In this document: positions 1 to 10,437 of the stretch, piece after piece
How positions within the stretch are numbered: the stretch's first letter is position 1
How the letters are laid out: each line of letters starts with the position of its first letter
Source of the DNA: Phanerochaete sordida
Taxonomy: Eukaryota > Basidiomycota > Agaricomycetes > Polyporales > Phanerochaetaceae
DNA length: 64,000 nt
NCBI GenBank assembly: GCA_019973155.2
Contig: BPQB01000004.1
Coordinates: forward strand, 496,001 to 560,000
Direction of reading: 5' to 3'
Notes under the pieces: model-generated
Databases searched by the model: none
What the model saw: only the letters and a program-made list of their open reading frames with translations
What the model was told of the DNA's origin: nothing
Program-made: the position numbers and the translations under genes

Positions 1-1058
1 CCTGAGCGGCGCTCTTGAGCCTCCTGAGTGGGCAAAGGTGCTCATCAGGACCCTTGAGAACTGTACTGGCATGCCAGGCAACCGACAGTGGGTCAAAGAG
101 CTCAACCGCGAGCGTAACTCCAGCTATATGTTCGACGGTATGGAGAGCCCACGCGAAGGTGACGAGCGGGGAGGGTCGCAGGGGAACTCGAGGCGACCCG
201 GCATGGGCTCTAGGAACAACAGTACCAGCTCCTACTTCGACTTCAGTCAGAATAACAACCCTCATCAGGAATGGCGTGCTGGTATGGACACCAGGTTTGG
301 TGATAGCAGTGGGTCGTTGGAGGGCCGCCCGAGAGCTTCAACCTACGCGGGCAGGGGCAAGGACGAGCCAACTACCGACTATTTCGGCACGAAGTTCGAC
401 TCGGACTACAGGCCGGACGACCCACCGCGCAGCACCCGCCGCCGTTTCGGTTCTTCCTCCGCCGGGGCGGACTACCACTTCACGGGTATCGGCTCCGATT
501 CCGGCTCGCATAGACGTTCTGTGAGCGCGTATACCCCGCCCACGTCGTCGCGCTTCGGAAAGTCGCGCTCCAACACGAACCCCTTCGAGTCCGTGTACGA
601 CCGGCAGGCGTCCACTGACGATCTCGGCCGCCCCTATGGCGACCTGGACGAGGAGGAAGACCGTGACGTCTTTGGCGCGCCGATCCCCAGTGCTGCTCGT
701 GCCATTCGCGGTAGCACCCCGCCGCCACCCAAGCTGACCCCGAAGATGGAGCTTCAGCGCCCGCTGAAGCCTCACGAAGGTATCGCGAGGGCCATCGCTC
801 TGTTCGATTTCAACGCCGTGCAGGTACGTGACCATGCTGAACACTCATGGGCTGTCGAGGTGACCTCTTTCAGTCTGGAGATTTGTCTTTCAAGAAGGGC
901 CAAGTGATTACTGTCACCGAGATGAGCGACAATACAGATACCTGGTGAGCGATTTGACACAAGAACTTTTGCTTGTCTCTAATGGCGTGTTCAGGTGGAG
1001 TGGTAAGGTGGACGGACGTACGGGATCGTTCCCCGCCAACTTCGTCGAAGTTGTTTGA
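1..1058 (+). CDS. SH3-domain protein, Ysc84/Lsb3-like (5' end outside window)
   Basis: Partial gene; coding exons 1-823, 874-944 and 995-1058 (stop TGA). The C-terminus is a complete SH3 domain split by two introns: ALFDFNAVQ, then SGDLSFKKG, then WWSGKVDGRTGSFPANFVE. This order (ALYDF-like start, GDLSF, WW, G.FPANYVE) is the canonical SH3 fold that binds proline-rich ligands. The piece before it (LEPPEWAKVLIRTLE) is followed by about 220 residues of Ser/Arg/Asp-rich linker with PPPP runs. Fungal proteins with an SH3 domain of this type at the very C-terminus include the SYLF-SH3 actin-patch/endocytosis proteins Ysc84 and Lsb3; the assignment to that family is inference because the SYLF domain would lie upstream of the window. 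Both introns are 50 nt and keep the frame exactly. Confidence 0.75.
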
Positions 1059-2196
1059 TTTACTGTATACCGTGGACTGTTTGGAAGATTGTGTGTAACC
1101 TTTGGCTGTTGGCTGTATCCTTAGAAAACCTGTTGTAATACTCTTCCTGTACCATCTGTTGTGCGAGTGTATGCAATATGTTCTGTAGACCTTCCGCAGG
1201 CTGTGTGTATCCCAAAACCCAAAGGCGTTGATGGTCTCGGCGAGCTCTTTAGTCGCTTACTTATAGGATGTACCATTCTATCTACCTCGGGCACGCGGGC
1301 AATTTGCTTATCCACACTGCCCACAGCGCCTTCTATGGTCAATGTCCGTCGGGGGCGGCGCCTGATCGATGCTTCATCGTCGGGAGGGCGCATCAAATGA
1401 TAGGCGCGTCAAGTTCAATCGGAGCTCAAACGGGAGCCCATAAAAACTGTCGGGCTGGCTCGGGAGGACGCTCTTCAGCCAGCTTCCTTATCACTTCTTC
1501 TGCACTTTTTCATGGGAAGAAGTCATATATCTGCTGGCGAGAGTAAGCTCTGGCTCCCTTTTCGCTAGCAGTTCTATTGCGCGCGCGCGATGATGGTCTT
1601 CTAGATAGTAGGGTGGGCTACATCCTCGTATGCAGCTGTTTTACGTAGACGTCGAAATTCAATCCATAGCAGCTCGCAACCATGAAAGCTCAAACCTGTG
1701 CGTGTGATATGAACCCTGCAGTCCGGCCGAAAATAGAGCTGTGTCGATGGGCAGGCAAGACAGGTCAGGCCGGTCAGGTCGCACCTGCAGGTCAAGATGT
1801 TGGACGCGTGCGGTGGCAGGCGATGCGAAATATGAGTGGTATCTGAGCTTGGTGCCTCGGGAGTGTCGAGATGGACAAGCGCAAGGCGATAGGGAAAGCA
1901 TCTAGAGCGTGCTGTGAATTGTCGAGGGTCCTCGTGATCAATCTCACCTATCATCCAGCCCGTCGAGTCACAGCTTTCCAAGTACGCTACTGTGGGTTCC
2001 TCTCCGTCTGTGCCTGTCTTGCTCGCGACTGACAATGGCTTTCTGTCAGTCTTTTATACAGATCCGTGCTCCTCGCAGCGCTCGCCGACGTGTGCGCTGT
2101 CTGAGTGTTGAATAAAAGCAAGGTATTTTGAGCCGTTCGAAAGCTTCAGTCCCCTCAAGCAGATCCCCAGAGCATACTACCCACTCGAAGTCACTC
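1059..2196. other. Intergenic, 1.1 kb
   Basis: Space between the SH3 gene and the D-amino-acid oxidase gene. It must hold the 3' UTR of the first and the promoter of the second. Open frames here lack family motifs and plausible splice continuation. No repeat or RNA gene was recognised, apart from a short CGCGCGCGCG run near 1579. Confidence 0.6.
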
Positions 2197-3678
2197 ATGT
2201 CCACAAACAACGTCAAGAATGTTGTGGTTGTCGGAGCTGGTATGTTTCGAATGCTCAGCGAACTCCCATGGCGCTGATCTCTATACACAGGCGTCGTCGG
2301 TCTGACCACCGCGCTGAAGGTGCTAGAGAAAGGCGGATTCAACGTAACTATCGTGGCAGAAACGTTCCCGTCTGACCCGAAGACGATCAGGTATACCAGC
2401 CTCTGGGCCGTAAGCAACGACTGCTTTGTTCATACTACTGGCCTCTTCAGCTCACAATTACTCCATAGGGGGCACACCACGTCAGCCATGCGGAAGGAGA
2501 CCTCAAGCAACAGAGTATGTTCCAGAGATCCAGCGGCTTCAAACGATGAAGCTGACGTCTCCACAGAGATAGACGAGGAGACTTTCAAAGTCATGTGGGA
2601 GATGTCTGCACCCGGAGGCGAGGCCGAAGGATGCTTCCTTCGCCTCCAGCAGACCGACTATTTCTATGACGGCCGCAATCCCCACCTCGAGTGGATGCCC
2701 GATGTACGTGCCTCACAGCATACCTCGCGAGCTTGACTCACCGAACTCCACGACAGTACGCAGAGCTCTCTCCCGACTCCTTTATTCCCGACGCAAAGTT
2801 CGGCATCAAGTTCACGACGCTCACGATCGACACCCCGGCGTACTGCAACTACCTGCTCGCGCGCTTCCTCGCGCGGGGCGGCACCGTCGTGCGCGGCGCC
2901 GTGCAGCACCTCCAGCAGGTCGCCGAGGGCGGCCCGCACGCGTTCACGCCAGGGCGCACAGGCACACAGCGCGTCGACGCGATCATCGCGTGCCCCGGCC
3001 TCGGCGCGCGCACGCTCGGCGGTGTCGAGGACAAGGACGTGTTTCCCGTCCGCGGGCAGGTCGTCCTCGTGCGCGCGCCGTGGATCAAATTCGGGCGCAC
3101 CGCGAGCCACTTGCAGGACGGGCGGTGGACGTACGTCATCCCGAGGCGTTCTGGGGATGTAAGTGCCTTTTTACTCTCAGTGTGAGGGCTAGAGCTAAGT
3201 GACACGCGACAGGTCATCCTCGGAGGCACAAAGGTCGACAACGACTGGTAAAGCCTTGCTTTCCCCTCACCAAAACATCACACTAAGCGAATACCAGGTG
3301 CCCTGTCGCGCGCCCTGAGACAACCACCGACATCCTCGAGCGGTGCCTCGCGCTCTGCCCAGAGCTCGTGCCGCCGGAGGTGCGGGCTGAGCGTACGCCG
3401 ACAATCGACGACCTGCGCCCGCTCATCGTCGAAGAGGGCTGCGGCTTCCGCCCTGCGCGCAAGGGTGGCGTCAGGATCGACGTAGAGTGGATCAAGGCAG
3501 GAGAGAAGGAGATTCCTGTCGTCATGAACTACGGGTAAGCTGCTCACTTTCTAATCGCTGTGTTCATGCGCTGAGTTATCGTCGTAGACATGGAGGCGGA
3601 GGCTACCAATCTTCCTGGGGCACCGCGGCCATTGCGCTCGAGCTGCTGGAAGAATCTCTATCTAAGGACACTGCCTGA
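2197..3678 (+). CDS. D-amino-acid oxidase (FAD-dependent)
   Basis: Eight exons: 2197-2239, 2291-2409, 2469-2514, 2567-2703, 2757-3158, 3213-3247, 3298-3534, 3588-3678; 369 aa. The enzyme oxidatively deaminates D-amino acids to 2-oxo acids, ammonia and H2O2. The N-terminus has the FAD Rossmann motif GAGVVG at about residues 13-18. WAGAHHVSH follows, as in fungal and animal DAAOs. GRWTYVIPR carries the substrate-side Tyr, RPARKGG carries the carboxylate-binding Arg, and NYGHGGGGYQSSWG is the C-terminal FAD/DAO signature. Length is normal for the family. Two oddities: the C-terminus (LSKDTA) is not a PTS1 peroxisomal signal, and the GGT.....W segment has Lys where the Rhodotorula enzyme has a second active-site Tyr. 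A D-aspartate oxidase specificity is therefore not excluded. All junctions restore frame and motif, so the model is firm. Confidence 0.93.
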
Positions 3679-3768
3679 ACATGAGTTGACGCCTCTAGGG
3701 CTCGGAACCTGTAGCAATATCTAGACCGGAAATCTATAGCAAGCACCTGAGGATATGGACGTATGACT

Positions 3769-4559
3769 TTACACCTCGGCAAACCACCATTTCTGCATAG
3801 TCCCGTCCTTCGCAAAGTCCGCACGCCCAACGAAAGGTCGATTTGCGAGGAGCATCGGCATCCAGAAGACATCATCTGCCCACATCTGTTTGTAGGGGAT
3901 TGGCGGGTGGGGTGCACTGGGCGTGTCCTCTGATATCGCGAACCATTCCGGACGCATTTCGTCCGTCCTGCGGCAGAAAGTAAATACAGTAAAGTGAAGA
4001 TACGAGCACAAAGCAACATACTCCGTAATGTTGCCAGTGTAGTCATTCGCGACGTAGAGGTCGATGTGGAAAGCATGGTCCAGGCCGTCGCACACGAAGA
4101 AGAGTGTACCACACTTTCTCAGCGGGGCAGTGATACCAGCTTCCTCCTACATCAGTGTGAATGGACATTCTATGCTTAACACGATAACGAGATGTGACCA
4201 ACCTCCATCTCGCGTATCGCAGCCTGCAGCGGCGTCTCTTCGGGTTCGACTTTACCACCAAACCCATTGTACCTATGGCTCAATGTCAATCTCTGGATTC
4301 CCATCCTAGAGGCATGAAAACCTACAGATCTTTCCCAAAGCCGCGCTTCTTATAGCCCAGGAGAATCTATAGTAGGGCGCATGTGAGCTTTGTTCACCAA
4401 TGCTACCGCGTCTCGAGGGACTACCCTGCCTTCTTCCACGATAAACGCATTTGTGTATAGCTTGATTTTATCAAACGCGAGCCATTCGGTGGCGCCACCA
4501 GCGTGTCTCTCTACGTGCTCACCCTCGCAGACAACGCCAGGAGGAAGGGACGTCGTCAT
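3769..4559 (-). CDS. Nudix hydrolase, MTH1/NUDT1-like (oxidised purine dNTP diphosphatase)
   Basis: Five exons on the minus strand: 4559-4425, 4366-4326, 4272-4203, 4146-4022, 3967-3769; 189 aa. A perfect Nudix box (GX5EX7REUXEEXGU) forms across two introns: GKVEPEETPLQAAI followed by REMEEEAGI; the Glu residues bind Mg2+. KKRGFGKDLYNGFGGK before it, and MRPEWFAI, PYKQMWADDVFW and the final WWFAEV after it, match the MTH1/2-hydroxy-dATPase branch. That branch removes 8-oxo-dGTP and related oxidised nucleotides from the dNTP pool. The family usually has about 156 residues; the extra ~30 lie mainly at the N-terminus. The start at 4559 is the last ATG before the conserved region. It lies convergent with the D-amino-acid oxidase, an H2O2 producer; a functional link is only a thought. 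Confidence 0.9.
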
Positions 4560-4768
4560 GGTGGTTCGAGTCAAAGTCAAGGCCGGGGCGCCTACAGCGC
4601 GTCGCGCGAAGCGTCTTCGCGCCTCCCATCCGCCATGGTGCATACTTCGACACAAAACCTGAAGGCACTAGATCCAGCATGAATAGTCCGTCTACGAGTA
4701 AGTTACGAGCGAGGTTCGTCGGGTTAGTCCCGCATAAATACACAAGTTCCCTAGAGCATATACAAGCT

Positions 4769-6275
4769 TTACTTCTTCTCAGGCGCGTCGTCCGAGTCTG
4801 ACGAGCCTATGCCGTCGTCGGACGCGTCCTTCGCGTCCTCCGCAGAGCGGTGCTTCGCGGCGGCCTCGGCACGCGCCTGCTTGCTGAGGCGCTTGACACG
4901 CGCGAAGATGCCGACCTCGGGGTCGCGGATGAAGTTCACGATGACCATCGGCCACGACGGGTGCGACGGGATCGTGTCGTAAAACTCGGGCGCGAGCGCG
5001 CGTAGCGCCGGCAGACGCGTCCAGGCCACGCTAGGGAAATCGTGGTGCTCGTTGTGGTACCCGACCTGTGCGCGCCGTCAGAAGCGCTTCACGCGGAGAA
5101 GTGAGCGGACGCACGTTGTAAGCCAGGATGTTGAGCGGGCCGTAGTACGAGAATGTCTCCTGCTCCAGGCCATCCCACAGATAGTGCTCCGCGATGAAGT
5201 GCCCAGCACAGGGATGGAGGCTTCCAGCGAAGAAGCTGGAGAAGAGGAGGTACAGCATCGACCGCACGCCGAAGAACTTCACTAGGAGAACGTCAACGAT
5301 GAGCTGTGCGGCGATATTGAGGTAATGCCACTTGGTCAGGCGCTGGGCCTTGACGAAGCCCGGACGCAGCGCGTAAAAGAAGATCTGGAACGTGCTAAGG
5401 GGAGATGAAGACGCGTCAGAATGAAGTAGTGCGCGACACGTACGCGAAGAACACCTTTCCGAGCACGTTGTTCAGGACAAGAAGCTCGAAATGCGTCGGC
5501 AGATCCGTGTCGACCCCATCTTCACCGAGTTGCTTGTGATGTTCAAGGTGATATTTCTGTGGAAGACGCGTTTGTTAGTCTGGTCGGTAGTTCGTAAGGT
5601 TGGCAAAGGCGCACCTTGAACATCGCGCAGTAAGGGATTCCGATGGGGAGGTTGGCGAAGATAGCTAAGAATTTGTTCGCGTTTATCCCCTTGAAGGCTA
5701 GGTTGTGCGTAATTTCATGGATGGCAAGGAATAAATTGTGGTTGAGAGTGCCTCCAATCGCGTACGCGCAAAGAAGGAAGATCGGGGAGAGGGGGTGCGT
5801 ATGGCGCAGCGCAATGGCACAGACCAGCTGCGTGAGCACTACGCCTAGGACAACCCACTTCGTCAGTGGTTCGTGACCCATAAGCTTGGTGACCTGGGGC
5901 ACGCGTTGAGCTGCGACTGAGAGCCCGAAGTGGTACGACGCACCTCCGGGTGAGCCTTCATAATCGCCATCCTCCTGCTTCTGTGCGGCTCCTCCGTCAT
6001 AATCCACAAAAAGTCTGAAGGGTCTTGCGGGGGCCCATAAGGTGACTTGGCATCGTTGTCCTTGGTTGGAGACACGATGACAGTCCGACGTGGTGACCGA
6101 CCTTCCGAGAGCGACTCTGCACCGCCGAATTTACTGAAATCTGTCACCGCAGGTCAGCGAGAGACCCTCTCCAAGCAGTTATGAGCGCAACTTGCCTATT
6201 TTCTCGGTCTGGCCGACACTGTGGTTACCTGCCATGGCGGTCGGTGGGTAGCCCTGGCGGTCGGGGTGCTGCCAT
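4769..6275 (-). CDS. Sphingolipid delta-4 desaturase (dihydroceramide desaturase)
   Basis: Exons 6275-6229 (proposed), 6133-5944, 5893-5615, 5556-5444, 5394-5115, 5065-4769; about 401 aa. It introduces the 4,5-trans double bond into dihydroceramide in the ER membrane. The N-terminal Lipid_DES block is present ([15 protein letters not shown]). The three di-iron histidine boxes are HEITH, HLEHH (across an intron) and HNEHH. Hydrophobic segments lie around [29 protein letters not shown] and the [12 protein letters not shown] region. The C-terminal tail is charged and ends in a SDSDD stretch. The exon with HEITH also contains [10 protein letters not shown], typical of DES1. The start is the weak point: the long second exon has no usable upstream ATG, and a 47-nt first exon from ATG 6275 is the only in-frame solution I found. 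An internal start near the DFLW block is the alternative. Confidence 0.92.
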
Positions 6276-6504
6276 CGCTTCCCCGGATAATTCGCACCGG
6301 CGTCTTCCCGGCGACTAAGGCACCGGCGCTTCAGCCACAAGGCCAATTGCTTCCGTTCGTTCACTCAGCGAACAACCACAACCTGCGAATTCAAACGGCC
6401 CAGAGAGGGCGTGGTGAAACGAGGTAAAATACTCAAAATTTCAGCGAACTTTGAATATTTATGAATTAATATGCTTACAGAGTGACACAATCTAGCTATT
6501 ATTC

Positions 6505-8781
6505 ATGTCCAGTAGGAACCACCAACGAGGTCCCACCGGAGCAGGCCCATCTTCCAGATCGCCAGCGAGAGGTCCAAACAGTGTTCCTCGGGCACGCGGA
6601 GATTTGCAACAGCATCAACAGCCTATAGCACAACGACAGGAGCACCTGCTACCTCCACGTCCTCATGTTGGTCGGCCGACAGGCGGACGGTGGCAAAGGC
6701 CACAAGGCCACGGGCATCTCGATAGAGACCATCTCCGCAACGGAACGTCGAATAACGCTGCAGTTGGTGGTATGGCAGCATTAGGCCGTCCAATGGTGTC
6801 CAAATCAGCGTACAGGGATTTTCTAGACCTGGTTCCGCCCGACAGCAACGAGCCTCGCGATCGTGGGCGGCGTTCGCAGATGTCTACGATGAGCATTCGC
6901 TCTGCTAAGCAAACAGCCTCTATTCCGGCCAGGACTCGTCTTTCTGCGATGAAAGATAGGTACCACGTTGTAAACGGGAAGCTGGTGCGCATGCGAGACT
7001 CCGCCGAGTCAGACGAGGAAGATTCAGACGAAGAGTATGCTGCCTTTCTTGCGATTTCTTTTCATGTCATCTCATGAATCTGGTCAATCAGAATCCCGGA
7101 AATTTTGGCACCTGTTGCACTACAAGCTCAGACTGGGACAAAGTCCGCCAAAGCAGCACGAAAGGTCGTGCCTGTCGTTGAGCCTTCGCCGGAGCCACCC
7201 GCGGCTCGCATGTCAGAGGCCCCGCCATCGCCTCCCAGAATAAATAGGATGATCCGGAAGAGGGAAATTATTGTTATATCCAGTGACTCTGAAGAGGAGG
7301 ACCCCCATGGCGACCGAGACGGGTTTCTCGCCGCTGCGGCGCCATTCCGCGTGGGAATACGTCTTCAGCTTCACAAACGTACGCCGTTTCTTGTCAGGAA
7401 CCTCCGAAAATCCTTCGTGCGTATTTGCCAGCTGAAGGGGATCAATGTACGCCCGCCTCAGAAGCCGGACCGCGGCGTCAAATATACGTATCGCTTCCGC
7501 GATCCACGGAATACCTTCCCTGGAGATGTCTCTCCTACGCGACGGTCCGAGTTCTGGCAGGTCGTCGCCCAGCTATGGTGTCCGTTTTGCGATCTTCTCG
7601 GCCGCTTCGACACTGAGGAGATGCTTCGTTATCATCTTACTCGCGACCACGCTGACGTCCAGACGTCGTGGAGGGTGGAGGTACGTCTGTGGGCTGTGAA
7701 TCTTGCGAATGCAGCCTAACGCGCAGCAGAATGGGCTGCCACAGTATACGTTCCACTTACCGGAGCCTGTGCCAGCCGAAGATTCCGAGTCAGAGGAAGA
7801 AGAGGAGGACCTCGTCGAGGAGCCCTCGGCTGTCCCAGAGTCTTCCGATGGCGAGCTGGAGTACCTCGACCCTCCGCCCGAACCGCCATCACCATCGCAT
7901 TCTCCACCAGACTCGCCAGTAATATCAAGATCTCGGACGCCTGCGGCTGTCGAAGCCGCCCAAAAACAGAGACACCCCTCGCCCATGCAGGTCGACGAGT
8001 CTGACACCGGGGTGGACACCACCTCGCCGTTCTCACGAGCGCACACCACCACCAGCACGTCCGCGACGACGCTCGCTGCCGCCCCCTCCCAAACGCTGTC
8101 CGTGATCCCGAAGCACGAGTATGAGGAGGCGGTGCTCCCGCGCGAGGCGACGCCGCGGAAATCACCGCCACGGACGCCACGCACGGGGCTCAGCGCGGCG
8201 GGCGAGCTCGTCCCGCCGCCGGTGCTCAATCCGCTCGGGCCCGCAGCGGAGCCACCGCTCGAGTCGTGCCGCCCGGGCGGGCCGAAGATCTACGACCTCC
8301 TCAACGAGCTGCCGCTGGAGCCGTACGGCGTGCTCGAGTGGACGATCGTCGACCGCGAGGAGGAGATTTTCGAGTTCGCGGACGTCCTCGACGAGGATAA
8401 GGTCATGATGGCGCTTTGGAATCGGTGGATATTTTTCAATCGGTGCGTGCTCGGCTTGGCGTGGTTGCTTGGTGTGGCTGACGTGCGCGCCGCGGGTAGC
8501 GTCAGTTTCGTCTTCAACCGTGAGGACGGGACATGTCGCGCGGGCGTGCAGCGCTTTATTGACGCCAATTATGCGATGATACATCGCGCTGCGGGATGGG
8601 CAGCTCTGCGGGCTTTCCTTATCGTGAGTCTACATCTAGATCTTTGAATGCGAATGAGGGGCATCTGAGCCCTCGCCCTGCATAGATCCTCACCGGGAAC
8701 CGCTTCATCAACATCCGAGACGTCCTCAAGTTGCTCGACCATTATGACAGGCTCGTCAAAAGGAAGGAATGGTATAAGTAG
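6505..8781 (+). CDS. Polycomb SUZ12-like protein (C2H2 zinc finger + VEFS box)
   Basis: Exons 6505-7034, 7092-7680, 7730-8623, 8686-8781; about 702 aa. Around residue 340 is one zinc finger, CPFCDLLG followed by the histidines of YHLTRDH, as in SUZ12. The C-terminus has VEFS-box features: MMALWNRWIFFNR, FIDANYAMIHRAAGWAALRAFLI and LTGNRFINIRDVLKLLDHYD. SUZ12 is the scaffold of PRC2, which deposits H3K27 methylation; the protein is nuclear. The N-terminal ~330 residues are low-complexity, basic and acidic, and Ser/Pro rich. Two splice choices remain. The second acceptor is a tandem CAGCAG (7724-7729), so exon 3 may start at 7727 or 7730. A 57-nt stopless segment (8443-8499) with GTGCGT..TAG ends sits inside the VEFS region and is probably another intron, since removing it joins FFNR to VSFVFN and tightens the domain. 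Assignment is from motif order. Confidence 0.82.
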
Positions 8782-8847
8782 TCTCTGGACAACATATTTT
8801 ACATGATTATTGCTACATAACTGTGATCCTAAGAGTCTTGCCTGACA

Positions 8848-10220
8848 TCACTTCTCGTTGCCCCATGACGTTTGCTCCTGATTGACTGCTGATAAATCTG
8901 TCTCGCCTGCGTTCTGAATTTGAATCAGGTCGACATCGTCCTCCTCAAACTGAACCCTGTCTTCGGCTGAAAGACGAGGCATGATGTCCGATAGCTGGGC
9001 AAAGATTGGTCCTGACAACTCTCCTTCGATGTCTATGAAACAAGTGAAGCGCAGCCGAGGCTGGGCATCACCGGACATCTCGTGGAGGCGCATGTCGAGG
9101 AAGGCGAGGAGTGATGCTGTCTCCACCGCGGACCTATCCTTGCGTGCGTGGATCGTGACTGAGATGCTTGTTAGCGCAGGCGTCTTCGGACGTCCAGCCT
9201 CTGTCCTCTTCATATACAGCTCAACCGAGCATTCTGCCAACTCGACTGCAGCGCAGAGACAGTCAGCATCGCGCACATGAGCAAAATGGGAGGCAGGGCG
9301 GCTCACCACTCAACATCTGTCCAACCGAAGTCTCGGTGGGTGGCTCCCGCAACGAGACGGAACAGTGTCCATCGTTTTCATCCGATGCCACGATGTTGTA
9401 CATTCCCACAACGGCCTCTGCGATGCTCACGAGAGCATTGATATCGTCCCTGTGCAGCGGAGTGTCCCCGGACCGCTGCACGTTCCGCAGGGAGGCAACA
9501 TCAGGCCGGCCGCGGAAGGCCAGCGAGAGGAATATCGGGAGCGAACGGACGGGGATCGAGCAGTAGAACATCGAAAACCGATTGAGGTTCGAGAGCACGG
9601 CAGTGGCCGGCCAGTGCAAATGTGCAGAGGCCTGTAGGATGGACACCTGTTCGAGGTAGATGCTGGTGAGTTGCGGCGCCGCTCGGACAATGCGGAGGAA
9701 CTGCGTGACAGTCTTGAAGCTGACACCGCGGACGTCAAGTCGCTGCAGGTTCTGGAGGGGGCGCAGCAGCGCGGATACTGCGGCCTCGATGCGTGGCGGG
9801 GCCTGTTGCACGGTGGGCCCGTCCAGTCGAGGATCGATGCCGACTTCCCTTGCTTGAGCTAAATTTTTGTGCAGCGATGCGAGGGACAGCGCAAAGGTCG
9901 GAGCACGGGTTTGGGATGGGAGTGGCTCCAGAGCGCGTCGCCACATGCAGCGCGGAAAATGTAGCGCCTCTGATGCTTCGAAGATAAGTCGTAAGCGGTT
10001 GAGAGCGGCCATGTCGGGAATGTCCACACTCGCGAACAGTCCTGGGCGACAGATGTTCGCCCATTCGTGGCAGACCATGGCAAGTTTGCATAATCTGGAG
10101 TGGGGAATGAGGTGGCGGCTCGCGAAGCGCAGATCAGGATTCATTATGTGGAGGGTCCTCTCACGTTTTGCTTTCATCTTTGGCAGCCTCGGCTGCAAAA
10201 ACAGCAATTATGTGCAGCAT
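8848..10220 (-). CDS. F-box protein, divergent (not of the main array type)
   Basis: Exons 10220-10165 (start uncertain), 10094-9307, 9245-8848. Splicing the 70-nt intron (10095-10164) joins LPNEMLHIIAVF...DESKT to LCKLAMVCHEWANICRPGLF, which is a recognisable F-box (LP.E.L..I ... L..VC..W). F-box proteins dock on Skp1 in SCF ubiquitin ligases. The rest has LRR-like pieces: LQRLDVRGVSF, APQLTSIYLEQVSIL, NLNRFSMFYCSI. It ends with an acidic tail after IMPRLSAEDRVQFEEDDVD. The N-terminal coiled coil and C-terminal PLKE block of the later array are absent. The frame stays open upstream to 10349 but without ATG, and that extension encodes another half F-box (FALVCRRWAKIH); a further 5' exon may exist, or it is a relic. 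Confidence 0.65.
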
Positions 10221-10349
10221 CTCATTGGGAAGGAGCTTGGCGCTGCGTTCGAACCTGGCCTTCGCAATAGCGTCGTAAAGCGAGGTCGGAAGGTGGATCT
10301 TCGCCCATCGTCGGCAGACCAGAGCGAACTTGAATTTCCTATCAATCAA
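10221..10349 (-). pseudogene. Half F-box relic upstream of the divergent F-box gene
   Basis: Minus-strand frame continuous with the next gene but lacking ATG. It encodes KFKFALVCRRWAKIH, which resembles the second half of an F-box, then ARFERSAKLLPNE, the start of the next F-box. An in-frame TGA lies at 10356-10358. It may be an exon of a longer gene (a TAG acceptor candidate sits just before GAAATTCAAG) or debris of a tandem copy. Confidence 0.4.
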
Positions 10350-10437
10350 CCACGATCAGCAACAGACCTTGAAGACAGTCGTCAGAATAGAAGGCGTGGC
10401 ATACAATTCAGGGGCACCATTCTTGACAGAGAGCAAG

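Noticed and set aside
2664..3241. Long antisense frames opposite the D-amino-acid oxidase gene
   Set aside because: They mirror the GC-rich codons of a well-supported exon and have no motif of their own.
7573..8584. Antisense frames over the SUZ12-like gene (Ser/Gly-rich)
   Set aside because: Shadow of a biased low-complexity coding region; the sense strand carries the VEFS box and zinc finger.
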